DNA of 6,887 bases from the NCBI GenBank assembly GCA_023266435.1, contig JAHFQF010000125.1, positions 1 through 6,887 of the forward strand, read 5' to 3'. This DNA is from Legionellales bacterium. Its GTDB lineage: Bacteria > Pseudomonadota > Gammaproteobacteria > Berkiellales > Berkiellaceae. The stretch's first letter is position 1; every line of letters begins with the position of its first letter. Below are positions 1-4,913 of the stretch, one piece after another. A model generated the notes under the pieces. It worked only from the letters and a program-made list of their open reading frames with translations, was not told where the DNA came from and searched no databases. The position numbers and the translations under genes are program-made.

Positions 1-47
1 CTTAAAAGAGCGCACACATTTTTAGCCTAAATGGCAATTGCCTAAAC
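1..47. other. Short spacer downstream of the permease gene, with small repeats
   Basis: The 47 bases before the permease stop codon contain a 10-bp palindrome, GGCAATTGCC, at 33-42, and two copies of GCCTAAA at 25-31 and 40-46. On the minus strand this lies just after the permease gene, but the palindrome gives only a short stem and no T-tract follows it. It is not a convincing intrinsic terminator. No gene is visible here. Confidence 0.3.
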
Positions 48-1277
48 TCACATGGGTAGCACGTGGCTAAGCTTTAAACACTCAACCACAATTGCACCTA
101 CTGCAAAAATAAACAACGCACTTAACATCCACTTACCGCCCCATAAAGGAACTTCAGAGTGACGTTTTTGATAGTAACGACCCACCCAAACCATCGCAAC
201 GGGTAATAACCCATTCATGATGGCATCGCCAAACCCACCCGTCAGATCGAGGGCCAACAGAAACACATTAAGAAAGTTTTCTGCAAAATAATAAACCGGT
301 ACAAAAACCAATAAAGTTAGGAAAATGGATCCTATGCCTTTCCTAGGAATATGTAAGCCGTCGGATAGAAAGTCTAAACAACTGATGGCCATCCCAATAA
401 AAGAAGTAATTAAGGCAAAAAAGGCGAAAAATTTTGCAATAAAAGCTAATCGCTCACTCTTCAATAAGACAGTTAACGAATCGGTGGCTAAATGATGCTC
501 TTGAAAAGCAAACAAGAGTCCATTTTCACCCTCATAAGGGACCACCCCTAAAACAAGCCACTGCCAGCACAAATACACCAAAAAGGTCAATGTGGTCCCA
601 AAAATAATGGCGCACCGGATAGAAGTAGCATTTTTTTGGAGTAAAGGGGTGAGACTTGGGATAATCCACTGATAACTAAAACTGGTTAACATCAGCGGTA
701 GACAAGCCAACATCCAAGGCTTATCCCATTGTGCGCGCTCTAAAAATACGGGGGTGACTTCTGAGCTGCCTAGCGCAATCATGTAAAGATAAGCACCGAC
801 TAAAGCAATGAATAAGACGATATTAATCCGACTTAAAAATTGGTTGCTGAGCAATAAGAACGCACCAAAAAAACCAGTAAATGCAAAATACGCTTGTGAT
901 CGGGTCAGCTCTACACCCCAAGTTTGCATGACTTGTAGTGTAATTCTGCCACCTCCATCGACATAGGCGACTAAAGAGGCATAACAGACAAACAAATACG
1001 TGATCCAGGCAACGGCTTTACCTTTATTGCCTAATAGCTCACCAGCCATGGTCACAATATGACATTCTTTTTTAATCCATAAATTGACCTCTAGTAGTAA
1101 TAATCCCGTGGCAGTCATGAATAACCAGGCACAAGCCATCACAAAGATTGAGGGCATGAAACCAATAAATCCCGTGGTAACAGGTAAAGCCAACATACCA
1201 CCCCCAATGGCGGTACCACCAATTAAAAAAGCAGCACTAATAATGGATAGCTGGTCCTTAATCTGAGCAAATGTCAT
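48..1277 (-). CDS. Aromatic amino acid permease, TyrP/Mtr-type (HAAAP family)
   Basis: Inner-membrane permease predicted to import an aromatic amino acid, tyrosine or tryptophan, by proton symport. Seen: 409 residues, close to the family norm of about 400-415, and strongly hydrophobic with about 11 membrane segments. The N-terminal signature GGTAIGGGMLALP at residues 20-32 matches the G-T-x-I-G-x-G-M-L-A-x-P motif of TyrP, Mtr and TnaB in their first helix. Further family-like stretches are LLLLEV near residue 59, TSFSYQWIIPSL near 198 and ITSFIGMAISCLDFLSD near 292, which resembles the TyrP segment ATSFLGVALGLFDYLAD. The ATG is preceded by AGGAT with an 8-nt gap, supporting this start. The oxygenase gene lies upstream on the same strand, 298 bp away, and a promoter candidate falls in that gap. 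Membership of the family is secure. The choice between Tyr, Trp and Phe cannot be made from sequence alone, so no symbol is given. Confidence 0.9.
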   Translation of the reverse strand: MTFAQIKDQLSIISAAFLIGGTAIGGGMLALPVTTGFIGFMPSIFVMACAWLFMTATGLLLLEVNLWIKKECHIVTMAGELLGNKGKAVAWITYLFVCYASLVAYVDGGGRITLQVMQTWGVELTRSQAYFAFTGFFGAFLLLSNQFLSRINIVLFIALVGAYLYMIALGSSEVTPVFLERAQWDKPWMLACLPLMLTSFSYQWIIPSLTPLLQKNATSIRCAIIFGTTLTFLVYLCWQWLVLGVVPYEGENGLLFAFQEHHLATDSLTVLLKSERLAFIAKFFAFFALITSFIGMAISCLDFLSDGLHIPRKGIGSIFLTLLVFVPVYYFAENFLNVFLLALDLTGGFGDAIMNGLLPVAMVWVGRYYQKRHSEVPLWGGKWMLSALFIFAVGAIVVECLKLSHVLPM

Positions 1278-1345
1278 ATTTGTAAATCCTAATCAATAAA
1301 AAGCACGTATTACAAAAAGAAGAAAAATAAAAAAGCGAGTTTAGA

Positions 1346-1411
1346 CTAAGATCGTCGTCGAAGCTGAGAAGTAATCTCTAGATGATGGGTGAGGGTGTTA
1401 TACGGGCTCAT
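1346..1411 (-). CDS. Possible 21-residue leader ORF upstream of the permease (speculative)
   Basis: An ATG-to-TAG frame of 22 codons lies between the promoter candidate and the permease start. It begins MSPYNTLTHH and ends QLRRRS, with a His-His pair and three consecutive CGA arginine codons. CGA is a rare codon in many bacteria. The position, in a roughly 190-nt leader and 68 nt before the permease ATG, is that expected of a regulatory leader peptide. Against it: there is no good Shine-Dalgarno at the right distance, only one Tyr codon and no Trp or Phe, and I could not draw a strong terminator stem before the T-rich stretch. It may be a chance ORF. Confidence 0.2.
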   Translation of the reverse strand: MSPYNTLTHHLEITSQLRRRS

Positions 1412-1474
1412 TTGAGGTATGAATGTCCTAACTGTAATGGTTAATTAAGTCATGTAGCAAAGTATCTTCCTAAG

Positions 1475-1504
1475 AGTATATCCAGGTTTAGGCCCGATAA
1501 TCAA
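1475..1504 (-). promoter_or_regulatory. Sigma70-like promoter candidate for the permease gene
   Basis: On the minus strand TTGATT (1504-1499) and TATACT (1480-1475) are separated by 18 bp, matching the -35 and -10 consensus at 4/6 and 5/6 positions. Transcription would begin near 1468, giving a leader of about 190 nt before the permease ATG. This would let the permease be expressed independently of the oxygenase gene upstream. It is a pattern match only. Confidence 0.4.
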
Positions 1505-1522
1505 GAGTTACTGAACCCAATT

Positions 1523-1593
1523 AATCCGAGTGCACAGTTTTGCATGCTGAAGCGGCCCCTCAGGGCCCAAGCAGTTTACCCTACACTCGGATT
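1523..1593. repeat. Nested inverted repeat at the 3' end of the oxygenase gene
   Basis: AATCCGAGTG at 1523-1532 is a perfect inverted copy of CACTCGGATT at 1584-1593. Between them sits a second hairpin, GGCCC (1554-1558), loop CTCA, GGGCC (1563-1567). The right-hand outer arm is coding: it covers the Asn-Pro-Ser-Val codons just before the oxygenase stop. On the minus-strand transcript this would fold into a branched or extended stem-loop around the stop codon. No T-run follows, so it is not a standard intrinsic terminator. It could be an mRNA 3'-end structure or a protein binding site. Confidence 0.45.
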
Positions 1594-2088
1594 CTTCATA
1601 ATCACTTTCCAAGCCACGACTTGTCGTAATCGATGGCAGCTACGAGTAGGTGGTAAGCCACGATGCAGAATGTGAGCAGGAAACAGGATAAATTGATTAG
1701 GCTGTGGGTACACGTAATAATGTTTGTTATCCACCAAAAATTCTGTATGCCCACCCCACTCTTTATGCCACTCTTCATGCACATACCATAAGATGGTGTG
1801 TGTGGCATTATTACCTGTATCAACATGAAAACTTGTATCCAAGCCAAAAGTTAGTGCGCTAGAGTATGATCGTACTACCTCAAAATCACAATTCAATCGG
1901 CTTTTTAATACATCCGGCAGCTGCTGACGGAAAAGCGCGCTGTCTAAGCGCGTAGACCAAAATACTTTATCCTCCCCTGGCAGGGAGGAGTGTTTAAACA
2001 AATACCCTTGTTTGGTCCGTAAATAAGGGCCAATTTGATTGAATTCCGCTGGGGGTAATAATTGATCAAAAATTAACAGCTGATCCAT
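1576..2088 (-). CDS. Small Fe(II)/2-oxoglutarate-dependent oxygenase (prolyl 4-hydroxylase-like fold)
   Basis: Predicted cytoplasmic non-heme iron oxygenase that couples 2-oxoglutarate decarboxylation to hydroxylation of an unknown substrate. Seen: the iron-binding pair H88-x-D90 (FHVDTGNN), a second-strand motif WGGHTEF at 111-117 resembling the W-G-G-E-T-x-F of the family, the distal histidine H142 in FPAHILHRG, and R155 in LRQVVAWK, placed where the 2-oxoglutarate carboxylate is bound. So the H-D-H-R set is complete. At 170 residues the protein is little more than the catalytic double-stranded beta-helix; there is no signal peptide or extra domain. GGAG eight bases before the ATG supports the start. 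Its last codons form one arm of an inverted repeat. It is divergent from the gene at 2265. The family assignment is good; the substrate (protein prolyl residue, free amino acid or other small molecule) is unknown. Confidence 0.85.
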   Translation of the reverse strand: MDQLLIFDQLLPPAEFNQIGPYLRTKQGYLFKHSSLPGEDKVFWSTRLDSALFRQQLPDVLKSRLNCDFEVVRSYSSALTFGLDTSFHVDTGNNATHTILWYVHEEWHKEWGGHTEFLVDNKHYYVYPQPNQFILFPAHILHRGLPPTRSCHRLRQVVAWKVIMKNPSVG

Positions 2089-2264
2089 AGCAGACGCTCC
2101 GTTTTTCCAATCTCCCTCTCAGTCTAGGTGAATCCACTGCTTCTCTCAAAACGCCAATATATGTTACACAACTTGTATGAATTCTCTATTTTTTTAATGC
2201 AATATTGATAACGCTCGGTATTCGGTATATATACGAATAAAACCATGATCATTTTTGAGATAGC
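2089..2264. other. Divergent intergenic region
   Basis: This 176-bp AT-rich region lies between two genes transcribed away from each other, so it should contain promoters in both directions. The plus-strand promoter is clear (2205-2233). For the minus strand, TATATT around 2155-2160 could be a -10 element, but I find no good -35 at the right distance. There is no ORF here. Confidence 0.45.
2205..2233 (+). promoter_or_regulatory. Sigma70-like promoter with tandem repeat and palindrome for the gene at 2265
   Basis: TTGATA (2205-2210) and TATATA (2228-2233) are 17 bp apart, a good -35/-10 pair. Transcription would start near 2240, about 25 nt before the ATG. The spacer carries two head-to-tail copies of TCGGTAT (2215-2221 and 2222-2228), and the -10 lies in the 10-bp palindrome GTATATATAC (2225-2234). 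The repeat placement would suit a regulator competing with RNA polymerase, but this is inference. Confidence 0.55.
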
Positions 2265-2636
2265 ATGAAAGAAGCAAGCGCCATTTTCAGTATGATGTCT
2301 ATAGCAGGTGATGCTCTGACTTTATTTGCTTACTACATGCTGCAATCTAAAAAACTCTCTGCCGAAAGTCCGCTTTTTCTGTCGCTTAACTGCTTAGGCT
2401 CTAGTATCATTTTGATCCCGCTGTTATTCCACAGCTCGCTTGCGCTCATTTTGGATCAAGTGATTTGGTTCAGCATCAGCGTCTATGGAGTTGTGCAGAA
2501 TGCTCCGCAGTGGTTCAAATCCCCTGGCAGACGAAAACATACTGCATCTTCTGAGCATTGTACGCTAAATCCACGATTAGAGCCTGATATCCCTGAATAT
2601 ACTCCTAAAAAAGCCCCCCTCTCTGGCGGTAATTGA
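2265..2636 (+). CDS. Small three-helix membrane protein, CBU_0592-like family
   Basis: Predicted integral inner-membrane protein of unknown function. Seen: 123 residues with hydrophobic segments at about 7-26, 36-54 and 58-78. These carry the pattern L-x-A-Y-x-L-L/M-Q-x-x-K-L-S-A-x-S, then a second helix starting L-N-x-L-G, then a third ending S-x-Y-G. I recognise this as the layout of the small membrane family named after Coxiella CBU_0592. After the third helix comes a polar, proline-containing tail of about 45 residues (79-123), longer than I recall for typical members. The ATG is preceded by GAGAT four to eight bases upstream, and by a good promoter. Its stop codon overlaps the -35 element of the next promoter. 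The family call rests on memory of the motif; no biochemical role is known to me. Confidence 0.7.
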   Translation: MKEASAIFSMMSIAGDALTLFAYYMLQSKKLSAESPLFLSLNCLGSSIILIPLLFHSSLALILDQVIWFSISVYGVVQNAPQWFKSPGRRKHTASSEHCTLNPRLEPDIPEYTPKKAPLSGGN

Positions 2637-2660
2637 CTTATTTTTTTTAAACGGTATAGT
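2633..2660 (+). promoter_or_regulatory. Sigma70-like promoter for the symporter gene
   Basis: TTGACT (2633-2638) and TATAGT (2655-2660) are separated by 16 bp and match the consensus at 5/6 positions each. The -35 overlaps the stop codon of the upstream membrane protein gene. The spacer contains a run of eight T. Transcription would start near 2667, giving an approximately 150-nt leader to the symporter ATG. A weaker -10-like TATAAA at 2793-2798 lacks a matching -35. Confidence 0.55.
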
Positions 2661-2663
2661 GAA

Positions 2664-2711
2664 TTTTACCCGAATGTTAAAGATAACTATGTGAAGTGCT
2701 TTTACCCGAAT
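2664..2711 (+). repeat. Pair of 12-bp direct repeats downstream of the symporter promoter
   Basis: TTTTACCCGAAT occurs at 2664-2675 and again at 2700-2711, identical and 36 bp apart. Each copy is preceded by AGTG one or two bases upstream and followed by a similar TTAA-containing stretch, so the similarity extends beyond the 12 bp. One copy covers the expected transcription start and the other lies about 35 bp inside the leader. This is the arrangement of paired operator sites for a repressor or activator, possibly sensing the transported substrate. The bound factor is unknown. Confidence 0.55.
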
Positions 2712-2818
2712 TTAACCGATTTTTCGCATGCCACACAGGCAGAATTGCCGCTCTGTATTGGTAGTATCACCTATTTTCTTCTATCAGTACTCTATAAAAC
2801 TAACATTGTGGAGAGCCC

Positions 2819-3994
2819 ATGATATCGCGCAAAATGCCACTGCTCATGCTTTTAGGTTTACTTGCCCTCATCCTCTGGGGCAATGCACTGCCATTACCGA
2901 TGAAACAGTTCTTTTATACGCTGAGCCTCACTATTAAGTCGCTGATTATCTGCATTTTGCCAGTTCTAGTGTTTGGGCTGCTGTTAAAAGCGACCATCAA
3001 TCTCTCTCAAAACGCCACCCGCATTTTAGCCCTCATCTTAGTCGGGGTTGTATGCTCTAATTTTCTTTCTACTATGTTAAGCCACTACGTAGGCATGATG
3101 ATTTACCAAATTGATCTCTCTGTCCTCTCTCCCGATCACGAAGAAAGCTTACAGCCCTTGTGGCAATTCCAATTCCCTAAACTAGCGTCTACTGCACATG
3201 CAATGTTCGGTGGTATTTTTGTGGGACTACTTGCAGCCATTTTGAAGATCAAGTCTATAACGACTTTTTCTGAAAGATTTGAAACCATTATTAACCTCAT
3301 ATTAAAGCTCCTCAAATGCATCGTGCCCTTCTTTGTATTAGGCTTTATTGTGAAGTTGCAGCATGATGGGCTGATTGCGATCATTGTCCAAGATTACAGT
3401 GTGATTTTTGCGGTGATTACAGCAAGTTTAGTCGTGTATCTCTTTAGCATTTACTTCATCTTTAATGACTGTCAACTTGCACCAACCATGAACAGCATCA
3501 AAAATCTCTTGCCTGCAAGTCTGGCCGGCTTTTTAGGTATGTCTAGTGCAGCGGCTATGCCATTGACTATTCTCGGCGCAAAGGCCAATGCAAAACAAAA
3601 AGACTTAGCAAACTCTATCATTCCGGCAACAGTCAATGTGCATTTGATTGGTGACTGTTTTGCCATTCCTATTCTTGCGTATGCTGTGCTCAAAAGCTTT
3701 GGTCTAGAGCAACCCGATCTGTTAACTTACACACAATTCACGCTATATTTTGTGTTAGCTAAATTTTCCGTGGCAGCGGTTCCTGGTGGAGGAATCTTAG
3801 TGATGCTACCTATCTTGCAAAATAATCTAGGCTTCACGACAGACATGCAAGCATTAATCACTGCTTTATACCTGCTTTTTGATCCAATCATCACTGCGGC
3901 CAACGTTCTAGGCAACGGTGCCTTTGCTAAAATGATAGATACCGTTGTGTCTAAACAATTCGGTCGAGACACGATGCAGTTCCGATCACTTTAA
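2819..3994 (+). CDS. SDF-family (DAACS) secondary transporter, divergent dicarboxylate/amino acid symporter-like
   Basis: Inner-membrane transporter of the fold used by GltPh, GltP and SstT. Seen: 391 residues and about eight helices plus two re-entrant loops. A serine-rich first loop, GFLGMSSAAAMPLT at 237-250, corresponds to the SSSAATLP-type motif. A second loop, VPGGGILVMLPIL at 321-333, and the last helix, DPIITAANVLGNG at 355-367, follow. By hand alignment to GltPh, the last helix keeps D394, T398 and N401 equivalents (D355, T359, N362). The substrate-binding Arg397 is Ile358 and the sodium-binding Asp405 is Asn366. The NMDGT motif reads HLIGD at 275-279. The canonical acidic substrate and sodium coupling are therefore doubtful. 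GGAG five bases before the ATG supports the start. The DUF2608 gene follows after 15 bp and is probably cotranscribed. Family certain, substrate open. Confidence 0.88.
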   Translation: MISRKMPLLMLLGLLALILWGNALPLPMKQFFYTLSLTIKSLIICILPVLVFGLLLKATINLSQNATRILALILVGVVCSNFLSTMLSHYVGMMIYQIDLSVLSPDHEESLQPLWQFQFPKLASTAHAMFGGIFVGLLAAILKIKSITTFSERFETIINLILKLLKCIVPFFVLGFIVKLQHDGLIAIIVQDYSVIFAVITASLVVYLFSIYFIFNDCQLAPTMNSIKNLLPASLAGFLGMSSAAAMPLTILGAKANAKQKDLANSIIPATVNVHLIGDCFAIPILAYAVLKSFGLEQPDLLTYTQFTLYFVLAKFSVAAVPGGGILVMLPILQNNLGFTTDMQALITALYLLFDPIITAANVLGNGAFAKMIDTVVSKQFGRDTMQFRSL

Positions 3995-3998
3995 TCGG

Positions 3999-4019
3999 GG
4001 GAAAACTGATTGTTTTCCC
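3999..4019 (+). promoter_or_regulatory. Perfect 8-bp hairpin covering the TTG start of the DUF2608 gene
   Basis: GGGAAAAC (3999-4006), a five-base loop TGATT (4007-4011), and GTTTTCCC (4012-4019) form a perfect stem-loop. It lies just after the symporter stop codon. The G-rich 5' arm would serve as ribosome binding site for the TTG at 4010-4012, which itself starts in the loop and ends in the 3' arm. The hairpin lacks a following T-run, so termination is unlikely. A role in limiting TTG initiation or in protecting the upstream mRNA end is more plausible. Confidence 0.5.
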
Positions 4020-4849
4020 TTAGAAACCTACTCACAGGAGTCCTCATGCAATCCATACTGAGTGTTGCGCATGCTGCAACAGCGATCGAGCATGACATTT
4101 TTCGCTCTCACGATTTTAGTGATTTCATCACAACCCTTACAAATTTGACTACAGAGTATGCACCCCAGGACATTTATGCATTAGTTGATGTGGATTATAC
4201 AATCACTGTCCCCGCACACCCTGCAACTCATGCACCCAATGTGAAAGAACATTACACTCAATTTATCAAATTAACTAAAGATTTTAGTTCTGATGAGTTG
4301 GAAAGGTTTGAAAATATAGTTTTAGTGCAACAACCACAACAAGTGATTGATCCCAAAGTTCAAAGCTACTTGGCACAGTTGAAAAAAAGCCAAATTAAAA
4401 CCACAGCCATTACTGCCATGTTGTGTGCTCCCCTCGCCCCTGACATGCACTCCATGACACAGTGGCGTTATGAGTCTCTCAAATCGCTAAATATTGATTT
4501 CAGTGACAGCTTTCCTCAGGTTGAGATCTTTGATTTCACGGAAATTCCTGCTTATCTAACAGCACACCCCCAATACTATAAAGGGATTTTGTGTACCAAT
4601 GGTGAACTAGGCCAGCATCATAAAGGCACTGTCTTGGATTCGTTCTTAAAACAAACGGGCTATCGACCTAAAGTGATTGTGATGATTGATGATAAATTAA
4701 AAAATCTAGTGGACGTGCAAGCGACACTACAAAATACTGGTATTCGTTTCATCGGATTTGACTATCAAGCAGGTCTGCAATTTGCTCAACAACCGGTGGA
4801 TCAGCTCGCCTTTACGCAGTTTTGGAATGACGTTAAAAAGGCGTTGTAG
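4010..4849 (+). CDS. Exported HAD-like protein, DUF2608 family
   Basis: Predicted HAD-superfamily hydrolase-like protein exported to the periplasm or beyond; its substrate is unknown. Seen with the TTG start: 279 residues, an N-terminal signal-like segment (residues 1-22: Arg5, a hydrophobic core, then SVAHA before ATAIE), HAD motif I as LVDVDYT with D60 and D62, a motif II candidate around TTAIT (131-135), a motif III lysine candidate K205 in HHKGTVL, and the acidic pair D227-D228 in VIVMIDD. This order is that of DUF2608, a family I associate with Legionella, Coxiella and Chlamydia-like bacteria. In-frame TGA directly precedes the TTG, so this is the most upstream start. An ATG at 4046 has a much better ribosome site (AGGAG, 5-nt gap) but would leave only ten residues before the putative cleavage site. 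I prefer TTG because of the signal peptide. The gene is probably in an operon with the symporter. Confidence 0.83.
   Translation: MFSLRNLLTGVLMQSILSVAHAATAIEHDIFRSHDFSDFITTLTNLTTEYAPQDIYALVDVDYTITVPAHPATHAPNVKEHYTQFIKLTKDFSSDELERFENIVLVQQPQQVIDPKVQSYLAQLKKSQIKTTAITAMLCAPLAPDMHSMTQWRYESLKSLNIDFSDSFPQVEIFDFTEIPAYLTAHPQYYKGILCTNGELGQHHKGTVLDSFLKQTGYRPKVIVMIDDKLKNLVDVQATLQNTGIRFIGFDYQAGLQFAQQPVDQLAFTQFWNDVKKAL
4036..4048 (+). promoter_or_regulatory. Strong ribosome binding site and alternative ATG inside the DUF2608 gene
   Basis: AGGAG at 4036-4040 is five bases before an in-frame ATG at 4046-4048. By ribosome-site strength this is the better start. It would give a 267-residue product whose N-terminus, MQSILSVAHA, is too short for a normal signal peptide, so that form would stay in the cytoplasm. 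Either the published-style start is here, or both starts are used. Confidence 0.5.
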
Positions 4850-4853
4850 TTTC

Positions 4854-4896
4854 AGCTTGATGGCTTTTGTCATCGTAGCTCGATGATTCTAATCAT
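4854..4896 (+). other. Two small stem-loops between the DUF2608 and pilin genes
   Basis: The first stem pairs AGCT and GATG (4854-4862, with a one-base bulge) with CATC and AGCT (4871-4880) around an eight-base loop. The second pairs ATGAT (4883-4887) with ATCAT (4892-4896). Neither is followed by a real T-run. They may mark the 3' end of the symporter-DUF2608 transcript. Support is weak, since short AT-rich stems arise by chance. Confidence 0.25.
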
Positions 4897-4913
4897 TTCT
4901 AGTGAGTGCGCTT

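Larger units (their letters stand above)
1278..1575. other. Intergenic region between oxygenase and permease genes
   Basis: This 298-bp gap separates two minus-strand genes. It holds a sigma70-like promoter candidate for the permease (1475-1504), a possible 21-codon leader ORF (1346-1411), a T-rich tract on the minus strand (about 1315-1336), and one arm of a nested inverted repeat whose other arm is in the end of the oxygenase gene (1523-1593). I see no longer ORF, tRNA or mobile element remnant in it. Confidence 0.5.

Noticed and set aside
1084..1266. 60-codon plus-strand ORF opposite the permease N-terminus
   Set aside because: It is antisense to a conserved transmembrane segment; its composition is the mirror of the permease codons.
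1346..1411. Tyrosine-dependent attenuator in the permease leader
   Set aside because: There is a single Tyr codon and no clear terminator/antiterminator pair, so an aromatic-sensing attenuator is not supported.
1554..1567. GGCCC/GGGCC hairpin as an intrinsic terminator for the oxygenase gene
   Set aside because: There is no T-tract on the minus-strand side; only a short 5-bp stem with a 4-base loop is present.
1602..1847. 81-codon minus-strand ORF within the oxygenase gene
   Set aside because: It is an out-of-frame shadow of the catalytic region, whose motifs are all in the 1576-2088 frame.
2611..2648. Poly-T run after the CBU_0592-like gene as an intrinsic terminator
   Set aside because: The C- and G-rich stretch before it pairs only over about three bases, too weak for a terminator; the T-run is better explained as promoter spacer.
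2728..2937. 69-codon plus-strand ORF overlapping the start of the symporter gene
   Set aside because: It overlaps the well-supported symporter start in another frame, has no Shine-Dalgarno and no recognisable protein features.
3136..3972. Three minus-strand ORFs of 73-82 codons opposite the symporter
   Set aside because: All are antisense to conserved symporter helices and lack ribosome sites or family features.
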